Notes: generated by a model from the letters alone, not told the origin. Counted from the stretch's first letter, positions 42,255-51,959 are shown. The stretch is 64,000 bases of DNA from Salinimicrobium sp035607535 (GCF_035607535.1 NZ_JAYDZX010000002.1:248001-312000), one strand, 5' to 3'. Program-made: numbers and translations.

Positions 42255-43688
42255 ATGACAGGAATAGGGATCTTAGACACGGGAATCATTGTATTTAATT
42301 ATCTCATTTTGTTGTTCGCAGCAACGGTCATGCTTTCTTATGTCATTCTGGCCGCCATATCCGGCTTCTCTCTAAAGACTTATTTGCGGCAAAACCGTTT
42401 TGTGAATTACAAGGCTTTGCTCGCCCTGGACAGCGCCCCAAAAGTATCACTTATTGCCCCTGCCTATAACGAAGCAAAGACCATAGTTGAAAATGTAAAG
42501 TCCCTGCTGGCCATTAATTACAATAATTACGACGTAATCGTTGTAAATGACGGGAGTAAGGATAATTCCATAGATGTGCTCACTGAAGCTTTTAGTCTTG
42601 TTCCTTCAGATAAAGTGTACAATCCCCAGATACCCACTAAGGAAGTTAAAGCCATCTATCGCTCTTCAAATAAAGCTTTTTCCCGGCTTATCGTAGTGGA
42701 TAAACTTAATGGGGGCAAGGCAGATGCCCTTAATACAGGGATGAATGTCTCTTCCAATCCTTACCTGGTTTGTATAGACGTGGATTGTATCATGGATAAG
42801 GATGTGCTGTTAAAACTTGCGAAACCCTATATGGAAGCTTCAGGTAAAAGGATCATTGCTACCGGTGGAGTCGTGAGAATAGCCAACAGCTGTATCATAA
42901 AATCGGGTAAGCTGGTGGAGGTAAGAGCACCGGGGAACCTTCTGGCACGCATACAGGTAATAGAATATTTAAGAGCTTTTATCCTGGGTAGAATGGCCTG
43001 GAGTAAGCTGGACGGGCTGCTCATTATTAGCGGGGCCTTTGGGATGTTCGACAAGGAGATCGCCCTGCGCTGTGGCGGCTATGATACAAAAACTGTGGGA
43101 GAAGATATGGAATTGATCGTGAGAATGCGGCGGTTCATGATCGAACACAAAGAACCATATACAGTGCAGTACATTCCCGACCCCCTTTGCTGGACCGAGG
43201 CACCGGAATCTTATTCAATTCTTCGGAAACAACGCAGCAGGTGGATGAGAGGTACAATTGAAACATTATACACCCACCGCAAGATGCTTTTCAATCCCAA
43301 ATATAACATCCTGGGCATGTTGAGCTATCCCTACTGGCTTTTCTTTGAATATTATGCACCTATAATAGAATTGACCGGAATAGTGATCACTTTGATCATG
43401 GCGTTGCTTGGAGTGATTAGCTGGGGATATTTTTTCCTGTTCCTGTTCTTTGTGTATTTCTTTGCAGTAATGTTCTCTATGATTGCCCTTTATACCGAAG
43501 AAGCCACTTTCAAGAAATACCAGAGCCTGGCCGACCTCAGGAAACTAGCCTTTGTTGCCCTGCTTGAACCCATCATTTTTCATCCTTTTACAGTGCTTGC
43601 AGCAATAAGAGGAAACTGGGAGAAATTGACAGGCAATAAGGGATGGGGAGAGATGACGCGGAAAGGCTTTGAAAAACCAACAGGCTAG
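42255..43688 (+). CDS. Family 2 glycosyltransferase, PgaC/IcaA-like
   Basis: A 477-residue membrane glycosyltransferase. One N-terminal helix is followed by a GT-A domain with PKVSLIAPAYNEAKTI, VIVVNDGSKDNS, the DxD motif in CIDVDCIMD, the TVGEDMELI acceptor Asp and the RKQRSRWMRG motif, then three C-terminal helices. This is the poly-N-acetylglucosamine / processive polysaccharide synthase layout, so it probably makes a cell-surface or biofilm polymer. Last gene of the hybrid-kinase operon. Confidence 0.9.
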   Translation: MTGIGILDTGIIVFNYLILLFAATVMLSYVILAAISGFSLKTYLRQNRFVNYKALLALDSAPKVSLIAPAYNEAKTIVENVKSLLAINYNNYDVIVVNDGSKDNSIDVLTEAFSLVPSDKVYNPQIPTKEVKAIYRSSNKAFSRLIVVDKLNGGKADALNTGMNVSSNPYLVCIDVDCIMDKDVLLKLAKPYMEASGKRIIATGGVVRIANSCIIKSGKLVEVRAPGNLLARIQVIEYLRAFILGRMAWSKLDGLLIISGAFGMFDKEIALRCGGYDTKTVGEDMELIVRMRRFMIEHKEPYTVQYIPDPLCWTEAPESYSILRKQRSRWMRGTIETLYTHRKMLFNPKYNILGMLSYPYWLFFEYYAPIIELTGIVITLIMALLGVISWGYFFLFLFFVYFFAVMFSMIALYTEEATFKKYQSLADLRKLAFVALLEPIIFHPFTVLAAIRGNWEKLTGNKGWGEMTRKGFEKPTG

Positions 43689-43853
43689 GCATCCTTTTTG
43701 ACTTTTTAAAATTCTTTTGTATTGTTGTTAAAGCTATTATAAGATTTGTTTTTGAAAGATTATTTCTGCCTTGAAAACTTATCTTTAGCTTTTGCTACCG
43801 GTTTTAAGTATCCCGTGGCATTACCTTTACCGGTACCCTACAATCAGAATTAA

Positions 43854-46247
43854 ATGCAAAGCAAAGATAAATTCGGAGCAGATTCTTTTGAAGGATTTGA
43901 CCTGGGACCAAAGCAATTGCTGGAAAACTCCCCGGTGGCCAGTTATACTTGTGATGCAGAAGGAAAACTAACCTGGTTCAATGAAGCCGCGGTACAATTG
44001 TGGGGCAGGAAACCTGTTCTCTATAAGGAGTTTTGGTGCGGTTCATGGAAGATCTTCTACCCCGATGGTTCTCTTATGGTGCAGGAAGATTACCCCGTAG
44101 CCCGGGTTCTCAAGACAGGAAAAGAAGAAGGGAAATCCGAAATAAGAATTCAGCGGCCAGACGGGCTTTATAAGTTCCTCCTGGTATTTCCCAAACCTAT
44201 ATTTGATAAGGAAGGGAAACTTTCCGGAGCATTTAACACCCTGATAGATATTACAGATCTTAAGGCAGATCATGTCAAGAAGGAGACTTTGTCGGCCATT
44301 GTTGAATCTTCAGATAATGCTATAATCAGTAAAGATCTTTCCGGTAGGATCACCAGCTGGAATCCCGGAGCAGAACGAATTTTTGGATATTCCGAAGCCG
44401 AAGCTCTTGGGCAGCCTATCACCATGCTCATACCAACATATCTCCTGGAGCAGGAAAAGGAGATCATTGCCAATATCAAGAATGGCGTGCGGATGGATAT
44501 CATTGAGACGCGTCGGCTAACGAGGGAGGGAAAAGAAATACCGGTTTCCCTGGCAGTTTCTCCTGTTAAAGATATCTTCGGAAGGATAGTTGGTGCCTCA
44601 AAGGTAGCGCAGGATATTTCAGAAAAACTCTTAGGAGAGGAGAAGCAGGCGATACTTTCGGCAATCGTGGAATCATCAGATGATGCCATTGTAAGCAAAA
44701 ATCTAAAGGGCATCATAATGAGCTGGAACAGGGGAGCCGAGGAGATCTTTGGCTATTCTGAAGCCGAAGTGCTGGGAAAATCCATAACCCTTTTAATTCC
44801 TGAAGAACGTCTTCATGAAGAGGAAGTGATCCTGGAAAAGATCAGTAACGGGATAAAAATTCAGCATTTTGAGACCATCCGAAAACACAAAACGGGCAGG
44901 GAAATTCCCGTCTCCATTACGATTTCTCCTGTGAAGGACAGCCGCGGAAAAATTATTGGCGCCTCAAAAGTGGCCCGGGACATCACACAACAAAAGGAGT
45001 CACAGGCGGCGATGCAAAAGTATATTCAGAATCTGGAAACCCTGAATTCTGTAGGTAAAAGTATTTCAGAAAATCTCGATGTGCAGGAGATCTTACAGCG
45101 GGTGACAGATGCAACCACCAATCTTACCGGTGCAGCTTTTGGTGCTTTCTTTTACAATAATACAGGGCTGGTTGGGGATACTTTTCGACTGTTCACACTT
45201 TCGGGTGCACCAAGGAAAGCATTTGAAGGAATGCCTATGCCAAGGCATACAGATCTTTTTCACCCTACATTCATTGACAAAAAAGTGGTGCGCATCGATG
45301 ATGTGACTAAACATGTCGATTTTGGGAAAAATTCTCCCTTTATGGGCATGCCAAAAGGGCATTTTTCGGTGGTCAGTTATCTGGCTGTTCCGGTGGTTTC
45401 AAAATCGGGTGGTGTTATTGGGGGATTACTATATGGACATCCCGAGGCAGGGGTTTTTACCGAAGAACATGAATTACTGGTTGTGAATATCGCGGCACAG
45501 GCAGCTGTATCTCTCGATAATTCAAGACTTTTTGAGCAGGTAAAATCTTTAAGTGATAAAAAGGATGAGTTCATTGCACTTGCCAGCCACGAATTAAAAA
45601 CGCCACTCACCACCATAAAAGGTTATCTGCAGGTCTTGACCAAGAAGGAAAGCGATAAGATGTCTCAGCTGTTCCTGGGAAAATCTCTTTATCAGGTTGA
45701 AAAGTTGAATACCCTGGTAGAAGACCTTCTGAATATGTCCCGCATAGAATCTGGCCAGCTTGACTTTAGTCTTGAAGTTTTTGATCTCAGGGAAATGCTG
45801 GGGGAGATCGTGGAAACATTTTCCTATTTAGCCGGGTCTCACAAGGTAGTTGCAAAACTCGGCCGGCAAAAAGCAGTTGTAAAAGCAGACAGGCAGCGGA
45901 TTGAACAGGCCATTCTCAATCTTATGACCAATGCGATCAAGTACTCCCCAAATGCCGATGAGATCTACCTAAGCCTTGAGGTTGCAGAGGAGAATACGGT
46001 GCTCAGAGTAAGGGACTATGGTATTGGCTTGACAGCACAGCAGCGGCAACAGCTTTTTACCAGGTTCTACAGGGCAGAGAGCACCAAAGGCATAAGTGGT
46101 CTGGGACTGGGATTATATCTCACGAAGCAGATCATTGACCGGCATAACGGGAGAATAGAAGTGCACAGTGAATTTGGGAAAGGATCTGAATTTGCTTTAT
46201 CCCTGCCGCTGGAAAAGAAGAAATTGAAAAAAACAAAAATGATGTAA
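43854..46247 (+). CDS. Sensor histidine kinase PAS-PAS-PAS-GAF-HisKA-HATPase
   Basis: A 797-residue soluble kinase. PAS1 about 20-135; PAS2 about 142-258 and PAS3 about 266-382, which are near duplicates (both begin SAIVESSD.AI.SK and contain GYSEAE.LG); GAF about 395-560; HisKA with phospho-His579 (ASHELKTPLTTIKGY); HATPase with DYGIGLT and GLGLGLYLTKQ. No membrane segment, so it senses cytoplasmic signals, possibly redox or light through PAS or GAF. Its response regulator follows 36 bases downstream. Confidence 0.92.
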   Translation: MQSKDKFGADSFEGFDLGPKQLLENSPVASYTCDAEGKLTWFNEAAVQLWGRKPVLYKEFWCGSWKIFYPDGSLMVQEDYPVARVLKTGKEEGKSEIRIQRPDGLYKFLLVFPKPIFDKEGKLSGAFNTLIDITDLKADHVKKETLSAIVESSDNAIISKDLSGRITSWNPGAERIFGYSEAEALGQPITMLIPTYLLEQEKEIIANIKNGVRMDIIETRRLTREGKEIPVSLAVSPVKDIFGRIVGASKVAQDISEKLLGEEKQAILSAIVESSDDAIVSKNLKGIIMSWNRGAEEIFGYSEAEVLGKSITLLIPEERLHEEEVILEKISNGIKIQHFETIRKHKTGREIPVSITISPVKDSRGKIIGASKVARDITQQKESQAAMQKYIQNLETLNSVGKSISENLDVQEILQRVTDATTNLTGAAFGAFFYNNTGLVGDTFRLFTLSGAPRKAFEGMPMPRHTDLFHPTFIDKKVVRIDDVTKHVDFGKNSPFMGMPKGHFSVVSYLAVPVVSKSGGVIGGLLYGHPEAGVFTEEHELLVVNIAAQAAVSLDNSRLFEQVKSLSDKKDEFIALASHELKTPLTTIKGYLQVLTKKESDKMSQLFLGKSLYQVEKLNTLVEDLLNMSRIESGQLDFSLEVFDLREMLGEIVETFSYLAGSHKVVAKLGRQKAVVKADRQRIEQAILNLMTNAIKYSPNADEIYLSLEVAEENTVLRVRDYGIGLTAQQRQQLFTRFYRAESTKGISGLGLGLYLTKQIIDRHNGRIEVHSEFGKGSEFALSLPLEKKKLKKTKMM

Positions 46248-46283
46248 GGAAGCAGGCAGTGCTCTCCTTTTAAAAATATGTAA

Positions 46284-46637
46284 ATGAAAGAGATATTTGT
46301 TGTTGAAGATGATGATGGGATTAGAGAATTGGTTGAATTCTTATTGACGACACACCAATATTCTGTAAAGGCTTTTCCTAATGCCCGGGCGTTTCATAAA
46401 GTGGTGCCACAGGAAATACCAGATCTTTTCCTGCTGGATATCATGCTGCCCGATGGCAATGGCCTTGATCTGTGTAAGGAGCTAAAGGAAGGGGAAGAAA
46501 CCAGTGATATACCGGTGGTGCTTATGTCTGCTCATGCCGATATAAGCGGAACCGGGGGAGCAGATGACTTCATTGCCAAACCATTTGATGTGGATGAGCT
46601 GCTTAAAAGGATCGAGCAGCAATTCAATGAAAAGTGA
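46284..46637 (+). CDS. Single-domain response regulator
   Basis: A 117-residue receiver domain: acidic pair EDDD (residues 8-11), phosphoacceptor Asp52 (LFLLDIMLPDGNG), Lys in IAKPFDVDELL. No output domain. Partner of the kinase just upstream. Confidence 0.9.
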   Translation: MKEIFVVEDDDGIRELVEFLLTTHQYSVKAFPNARAFHKVVPQEIPDLFLLDIMLPDGNGLDLCKELKEGEETSDIPVVLMSAHADISGTGGADDFIAKPFDVDELLKRIEQQFNEK

Positions 46638-46670
46638 AAACAATATAAGAGGAATAAAAAATAACAGGTC

Positions 46671-47111
46671 TTAAAAAGCCTTTTTTAAGGAGGTCTTGTT
46701 GGTGGCTCCTGCCGGAGCTGCTTCCCTGTACCACACGTAATTCCCTTCCCGGGTGATGATGCTGTCAAGCCATTTTATCTTCTCAAGCTCGGGAATAGGT
46801 TGATCGAGGAGCGGATTCTCTTTACCGTCAAGCCCCATGGGAAGCTGTTCTGTCACGAAGACATAATCCCGCCCTTCTTCCAGGCCAAGGGGTATGAAGT
46901 GGTGGTCTACCAGACTATAGAGGCCATAGGGCGGCTCCATCATTTCGGCCATGAGATAAATCTTTCCGTTGGTCACCCCGTAGAGATCAGCTTGTTTTAC
47001 GAAATCTGCAAGCGGGCCAAAATACTTATTTATGCTGCTTACCCTAATGATGAGGGTGGAGAAACTAATTTTTAACCTTTCCCGGTCCAGGTAATCCAAT
47101 ATTTCTGTCAT
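46671..47111 (-). CDS. Unrecognised 146-aa protein
   Basis: ATG 47111 to stop 46671. The product is soluble, acidic-to-neutral, with the stretch GPLADFVKQADLYGVTNGKI and a C-terminal basic tail (TNKTSLKKAF). I recognise no domain. Its codon pattern is better than that of the opposite-strand frame at 46800-47075. It converges on the response regulator gene. Confidence 0.6.
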   Translation of the reverse strand: MTEILDYLDRERLKISFSTLIIRVSSINKYFGPLADFVKQADLYGVTNGKIYLMAEMMEPPYGLYSLVDHHFIPLGLEEGRDYVFVTEQLPMGLDGKENPLLDQPIPELEKIKWLDSIITREGNYVWYREAAPAGATNKTSLKKAF

Positions 47112-47224
47112 GGTTAAGAGGGATGAGGGATTTACAAATTTTTTCCGGGCCTTCGCGATATCTGCTCATTTACAGGTTTTTATCTTTTGAATCAGGTAAT
47201 GAACAGGATGGCATGGATCAAAAA

Positions 47225-47287
47225 AAGCTGCAGGGAAAAATTTAGATTCTGATAATGAATATCACAAATAAAATTTTCCCGCAGCTT
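47225..47287. terminator. Long hairpin / bidirectional terminator
   Basis: AAGCTGCAGGGAAAAATTT pairs with AAATTTTCCCGCAGCTT with one mismatch and a loop of about 27 bases. Follows the small leftward gene at 47314-47493. Confidence 0.6.
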
Positions 47288-47313
47288 CAACTATCAACAG
47301 TCGTCAATATTTA

Positions 47314-47493
47314 TTAAGACAGCTTAGCTTTAATAGTGTCCTTGTTGTCTCTCACTAGAGTGTAGGCGTAGTATCCGGCTCCGGCTATAGCTCCCCATTT
47401 TAGAAGGCTACCTGTCCATTGGAGTCCTTTTTTAGCAGCCCATAATTTTACTACTTTTTCACCTGCATCTTTTGCATTTTTCTTCAAGTCCAT
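47314..47493 (-). CDS. Small membrane-associated protein, 59 aa
   Basis: ATG 47493 to TAA 47314-47316. The product starts MDLKKNAKDAGEKVVKLWAA and has a Gly/Ala/Tyr-rich hydrophobic stretch (LKWGAIAGAGYYAYTLV, residues about 31-47), ending KLS. It is basic at both ends. Clean coding pattern and a terminator hairpin downstream support it. No named family recognised. Confidence 0.65.
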   Translation of the reverse strand: MDLKKNAKDAGEKVVKLWAAKKGLQWTGSLLKWGAIAGAGYYAYTLVRDNKDTIKAKLS

Positions 47494-47581
47494 TTTGTTG
47501 GTTTTTAGATTTAGTTCTAATATCGGGAAGGAAGGCCTTTTCTTGCGTTAAAGCCTTTCCAAATAACACTTTTTTAACCCT

Positions 47582-48313
47582 TTAAGCTTTCCCGGTAGGC
47601 TTGATAAGGAGTTCGTTAACATTGACCGAGTCGGGCTGGGTTACGGCATAAAGAACTGCATTGGCAATGTCCTTTGGTTCCAGCTTGGGTTCATCTTGAG
47701 AATAGTCCTTTTCCTCCAGCAGTTCCTTATCTGTAATGTCATCTCTCAGGTTTGTGGCTACAGTACCCGGTTCAATGGAAGTGACCCTAATGTTGAATTC
47801 GGGGGAGAGCTCCATACGCATAGCACGGGAAAGAGCAATGACCGCTGCTTTTGATGCCCCGTAAACAGCACCTCCCTTAAAAACTTCTATCCCGTCAACA
47901 GAAGCTATATTGACAATGTGCCCGTCTTTCTGGTTTTTCATGGCGGGTAGTACAGAGTTGATACACCGCAGGGTGCCTTTAACATTGACCTCAATGGTTT
48001 CCAGCCACTCCTCGAGATGTTGATTTTTGAGGTAGGTGAGTGGCATTACTCCGGCGCAATTCACCAAAATGTGCACCTTTCCATATTCATCCCAGATGTC
48101 TTTGAAGGCTCCCTGCACACTTTCAGAATCCTTTACATCCATGCGCACCACCAGGCTTTTGTTGCTCAATTCTTCCTGCAGGTCACGCAACTTATCTACA
48201 CTGCGGCTGGCCAGTACCACCTTACAACCCGCTGCGGAGAGTGCACGTGCAATTGCCTTACCAATTCCGCTGCTGGCTCCGGTCACAACAGCCACCTTAT
48301 CCTGTAATTCCAT
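47582..48313 (-). CDS. Short-chain dehydrogenase/reductase
   Basis: A 243-residue classical SDR oxidoreductase: NAD(P) motif TGASSGIGKAIA (residues 11-22), NCAGVMP, catalytic Ser in NIASVDG and YGASK (Tyr and Lys). Residues ASRSVDKL after strand 2 suggest NADPH preference. Substrate is not predictable. Stands alone. Confidence 0.9.
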   Translation of the reverse strand: MELQDKVAVVTGASSGIGKAIARALSAAGCKVVLASRSVDKLRDLQEELSNKSLVVRMDVKDSESVQGAFKDIWDEYGKVHILVNCAGVMPLTYLKNQHLEEWLETIEVNVKGTLRCINSVLPAMKNQKDGHIVNIASVDGIEVFKGGAVYGASKAAVIALSRAMRMELSPEFNIRVTSIEPGTVATNLRDDITDKELLEEKDYSQDEPKLEPKDIANAVLYAVTQPDSVNVNELLIKPTGKA

Positions 48314-48422
48314 ATTATCTAGTTTCTCTTTAAGATAGGACTTGTCGCTGAGGATGAGGTGCTGGATAACACTTATTTAACGTCCAGGAGCTTATTAATT
48401 GGATGCTTACGTTCAAAAAATT

Positions 48423-48572
48423 ATGTTTTTCGGTTGTGTGCCCATGCTTAGCAGGCTAAAGCCTTTCCATCTAATCCTTCTCCTCTTTGCCTTTTTTGGA
48501 ACCGCCTATTTTATCGCCGGTCTTTCCAATGCTGAAGCAGATGAAGTAATTAAAATTCCACTTCATATTTGA
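48423..48572 (+). CDS. Possible small hydrophobic protein, 49 aa
   Basis: ATG 48423 (or 48444) to TGA 48570-48572. One hydrophobic helix (FHLILLLFAFFGTAYFIAGL) followed by an acidic end. No family known; it may be an accidental frame. It lies in the otherwise gene-free gap 48314-48675. Confidence 0.3.
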   Translation: MFFGCVPMLSRLKPFHLILLLFAFFGTAYFIAGLSNAEADEVIKIPLHI

Positions 48573-48675
48573 TTTCAACCAATAGATTTAGCATTTCGTC
48601 TAAAAAATGTAAGTTTTTCCCACAATAGGCTGTTTATTAGTAAATTAGAGGGTGTAACCAACAAAAAACAACCAA

Positions 48676-49170
48676 ATGAAAATTTTAAAATTAACACCTG
48701 TTTTGGCCTTGCTGTTCGTACTTGGCGCCTGTAATGACCGGGAAAGAGAGGCCGCAGAAGTTGAAGAAGTAGTTGTAGAAGACAGCTGGGATGCAGATGA
48801 GGCTATGAACACCTGGCGTGACGATTGGAATGCCAACGATTCTACCAGCCTTAGAGCAGCAACTGCTAATGACGCGGTGCTGTTCATCGAAGGAAAAGCT
48901 CACCGCAATGACAGTGTATCGGCCTGGATCAACAACAGCGCCTCGTGGATGAACAGACTTGAGACTACACCCGTTGTTAAGAACAAAGGGGAGAACTTTG
49001 CTTACGAAGCAGGAACTTACACCCACTCCACCAGAGAGAATGATACACTGCAAATGCAGGGAACCTATACGGTGATATGGGAACGAATGGGGGAAGACTG
49101 GAAGATCAAATTAATGGATATCTCTCCTGAAGTGGATCTACCTCCTATGGCCATGCAAGAGCAGGAATAA
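48676..49170 (+). CDS. NTF2/SnoaL-like (DUF4440-type) lipoprotein
   Basis: A 164-residue lipoprotein: signal KLTPVLALLFVLGACND with lipobox Cys19. The mature domain follows the DUF4440/SnoaL pattern: WRDDWNANDSTSLRAATAND, then TYTVIWERMGEDWKIKLMD at the end. A small cone-shaped fold that binds unknown ligands or acts as a scaffold. Acidic linker after the lipid anchor. Monocistronic; terminator after. Confidence 0.8.
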   Translation: MKILKLTPVLALLFVLGACNDREREAAEVEEVVVEDSWDADEAMNTWRDDWNANDSTSLRAATANDAVLFIEGKAHRNDSVSAWINNSASWMNRLETTPVVKNKGENFAYEAGTYTHSTRENDTLQMQGTYTVIWERMGEDWKIKLMDISPEVDLPPMAMQEQE

Positions 49171-49191
49171 TATAGCCAACCGCCAAAATTG

Positions 49192-49230
49192 AAAAGCCTC
49201 ACTTTTTCATTCAGGTGGGGCTTTTCTTTT
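49192..49230 (+). terminator. Terminator
   Basis: AAAAGCCTCAC / GTGGGGCTTTT with a T-rich end; one wobble pair. Confidence 0.7.
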
Positions 49231-49244
49231 TACAATTATATAAG

Positions 49245-50740
49245 TTCTTTCCGTCTTTGCGAAGGAGCTTTTTTGCGACTGAAGCAATCTCCCTGTTCTG
49301 GAAATCTGCTATGGGTTATTAGCTGGAACTTAGACTCTGCTCCCAATGGTGAGATTGCCGCGGTTGCCTCAGAAAAGAGGCTCCCTACCAAAGACGGTGC
49401 GACTTAAGGTGAGATTGCCGCAATTCCTAAAGGCGCTAGTCTGAAGGAGGATTTCAAAAGACAAATAACCAGCCATCAGAAAGATCCTTCCATTCCGGAT
49501 TTTGTTCTGTGATCAACTTTTCCTTCTTTGCACGACTTCCTGCTTTTATCTTCTTCTCAAAATCTATAGCTTCTGAAATGTTTGTGAACTCCTGGAAATA
49601 TACCAGTACATCGCAACTATATTTTGAAGTAAATCCTTTGTAAGCTTTTGTCTTGTGTTGATAAACTCTTTTGAGCAGATTTGATGTGACTCCAGTGTAA
49701 ATTACTGTGTGATTACTGTTGGTCATCATATAAGTGTAGGAGAAATGCATTCTTTAAGATAAACAATTTGTTCTTTTCTTTCCGTCTTTGCGAAGGAGCT
49801 TTTTTGCGACTGAAGCAATCTCCTGTTCTGGAATTCTGCTAATGGTTATTAGCTGAAACTTGGACTCTACTCCCAATGGTGAGATCGCCGCGGTCGCCCA
49901 GAAAATGGGCACCCTCGCAAAGACGATTCAAAGAATGACCTGCCGAGGAATTTCCCTCCCTTTTTAAATAATTCACAGTTCTTTCCGTCTTTGCGAAGGA
50001 GCTTTTTTGCGACTGAAGCAATCTCCCTGTTCTGGAAATCTGCTATGGGTTATTAGTTGAAACTTAGACTCTGCTCCCATTGGTGAGATTGCCGCGGTCG
50101 CCCAGAAAATGGGCTCCCTCGCAAAGACGATTCAAAGAATGACCTGCCGAGGAATTTCCCTCCCTTTTTAAATAATTTACAGTTCTTTCCGTCTTTGCGA
50201 AGGAGCTTTTTTGCGACTGAAGCAATCTCTCTCTTCTGAACTTCTGCCATTGGTTATTAGCTGGAACTTAGACCCTGCTCCCAACGGTGAGATTGCCGCG
50301 GTCGCCTCAGAAAAGCGGCACCCTCGCAAAGACGATTCAAAGATTGACCTGCCGAGGAATTTCCCTCCCTTTTAAAATAATTTACAGTTCTTTCCGTCTT
50401 TGCGAAGGAGCTTTTTTGCGACTGAAGCAATCTCTCTCTTCTGAACTTCTGCCATTGGTTATTAGCTGGAACTTAGACCCTGCTCCGAATGGTGAGATTG
50501 CCGCGGTCGCTCAGAAAATGGGCTCCCTCGCAAAGACGATTCAAAGAATGACCTGCTGAGGAATTTCCCTCCCTTTTTAAATAATTCACAGTTCTTTCCG
50601 TCTTTGCGAAGGAGCCGGTAGGCGACTGAAGCAATCTCCCTCTTCTGGAATTCTGCTATTGGTTATTAGTTGAAACCTAGACTCTACTCCCTATGGTGAG
50701 ATTGCCGCGGTCGGGTTGTCCCCTCCCTCGCAAAGACGGT
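49245..50740. repeat. Cluster of six ~155-205-bp interspersed repeats with inverted ends
   Basis: Six related units start at about 49245, 49776, 49981, 50183, 50388 and 50592, all in one orientation. The middle ones are head-to-tail with periods 202-205 bases. Each core opens CCGTCTTTGCGAAGGAGC and closes near GCTCCCTCGCAAAGACG, so the ends are inverted repeats of each other. Between cores lies GATTCAAAGAATGACCTGCC and a short AT-rich piece. The first and last copies end with the same tail GGTGCGACTTAAGGTGAGAT. Unit 1 and unit 2 enclose the GIY-YIG gene. No coding function is likely for the repeats themselves. Confidence 0.85.
49454..49750 (-). CDS. GIY-YIG nuclease-family protein
   Basis: A 98-residue GIY-YIG domain alone: YTYMMTNSNHTVIYTGVTSN (the GIY and YIG strands), Arg in LLKRVYQHK, and Glu in DFEKKIKAGSRAKKEKLI. 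This is the small UvrC-like/UPF0213-type family, frequent in Flavobacteria and of unknown cellular role. It sits inside the repeat cluster, with one repeat unit on each side. Confidence 0.88.
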   Translation of the reverse strand: MHFSYTYMMTNSNHTVIYTGVTSNLLKRVYQHKTKAYKGFTSKYSCDVLVYFQEFTNISEAIDFEKKIKAGSRAKKEKLITEQNPEWKDLSDGWLFVF

Positions 50741-50981
50741 GCGACTTAAGGTGAGATTGACGGTTTGGTGATAAGCAAGTTAAGGATTTATCCCTGGGAG
50801 AATTTTTACTTTTAGAAAATATTATTCGGCCTTTTCGCTAAAGGAGAAAAGGGTTCCAATAAAGTAGCAGGTCTTCCGGAAATAAAGGAGCATTTAAAAA
50901 GGTTTTATGAGTTTAACATTCTAATAACCAGTGATATACATTTTTGAAGTATTTTTGCGTAATTAACTTAAAATCAGCGTC

Positions 50982-51827
50982 ATGGAGAAGAAAATCTTTC
51001 TTGTGTCGCCCCGATCAATTTCCTACCTACTCCCCCTTTTATTTTTTGTGCTTCTTACCGGCTGTGAAAAAGAAGCTGTGCCGGAGACTTTTGATTCCTC
51101 TGTGGATCTTCAATTAAGAGCCGACAATCCGGCGGGATCTAAAATGAACACTTTCTACGGTCCGGCTGAACCTTTTAACGGCGGAGTAGTGCGTGCCGTG
51201 GTTACGATGACCCGGGATGGAGTTCCCGTAGATATTGGAGTGCGTATTTCAGAAAAGGTTTTGGAAGATCTTCCCGAACATCACGAAATTGTTACTCTTG
51301 ATCTGCCAAACAAGATGAAAGGTCTTGCTTTTGATCATGTAGATCTCGACTGGAATCCACATGGGCATGAACCATTTTTTTATGAACTCCCTCATTCTGA
51401 TGTTCACTTTTACATGATCCCGGAAGAAGAAAAGTGGAAAATTACAGAAATAGAAAAGGCTGCTTTGTTCCCGGATCCGGAATATCTGCCTGAAAGTTAC
51501 TTTACGGCAGATCCTGTTGAAATGGTGCCAAATATGGGTGTGCATTGGCTGGATTTTAACGCTCCGGAGCTTCCTTTCAATGAAGGCGAATTCACTCACA
51601 CGATGATTTATGGCACTTATGATAATAGAGTGATCTTCATGGAGCCAATGATCACCCTCGATTACCTGCTAGGCGCCGACGGGACAGAGTTTGACATCCC
51701 CCAACCCCAGAAATTCGAGAGAAGCGGTTATTATCCCACTACTTATAAAATGTATTATAACGCCAAAAGCAAGGAATACGTGATAACCATGGGAGACATG
51801 GAGTGGTATAATGGAAGTGAGGAGTAA
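50982..51827 (+). CDS. DUF5602 / TTHB210-like lipoprotein
   Basis: A 281-residue lipoprotein: signal segment SYLLPLLFFVLLTGCEKEA with lipobox Cys28. The mature part contains FYGPAEPFNGGVVRAVVTM and DLDWNPHGHEPFFYELPHSD then VHFYMIP, matching the TTHB210-like (DUF5602) layout as I remember it. Several His residues near HGHEP and DVHFY could bind metal. Function unknown. Upstream, 50766-50981 is gene-free. Confidence 0.65.
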   Translation: MEKKIFLVSPRSISYLLPLLFFVLLTGCEKEAVPETFDSSVDLQLRADNPAGSKMNTFYGPAEPFNGGVVRAVVTMTRDGVPVDIGVRISEKVLEDLPEHHEIVTLDLPNKMKGLAFDHVDLDWNPHGHEPFFYELPHSDVHFYMIPEEEKWKITEIEKAALFPDPEYLPESYFTADPVEMVPNMGVHWLDFNAPELPFNEGEFTHTMIYGTYDNRVIFMEPMITLDYLLGADGTEFDIPQPQKFERSGYYPTTYKMYYNAKSKEYVITMGDMEWYNGSEE

Positions 51828-51857
51828 ATGGAAAGGCGTTTGGCCTTAGACGGTAGA

Positions 51858-51946
51858 CGGCAGTTCAGAGCCTTTAGCTTTTGGCCTTTAGCTTTTAGCT
51901 TTTAACTTTTAGCTCTTGGCCTTTAGCTTTTGACTCTAAACTCCAG
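51858..51946. repeat. Low-complexity tandem repeat
   Basis: About ten degenerate copies of a TTTAGCTTTTGGCC-like unit between converging genes. Similar simple repeats lie at 55185-55243 (ACCTTAAACCTTAAACG-like) and 62935-63100. Confidence 0.75.
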
Positions 51947-51959
51947 AACTAGGCAGGTA

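Noticed and set aside
46800..47075. Rightward open frame opposite the gene at 46671-47111
   Set aside because: It is the antisense shadow of the better-coding leftward frame.
49245..50740. CRISPR array
   Set aside because: Repeat units are 155-205 bases, there are no spacers of uniform size, and no cas genes are present in the window.
51858..51946. Coding or regulatory meaning of the TTTAGCTTTTGGCC-like tandem
   Set aside because: Similar simple repeats occur in other gaps of this window between converging genes; most likely neutral sequence.
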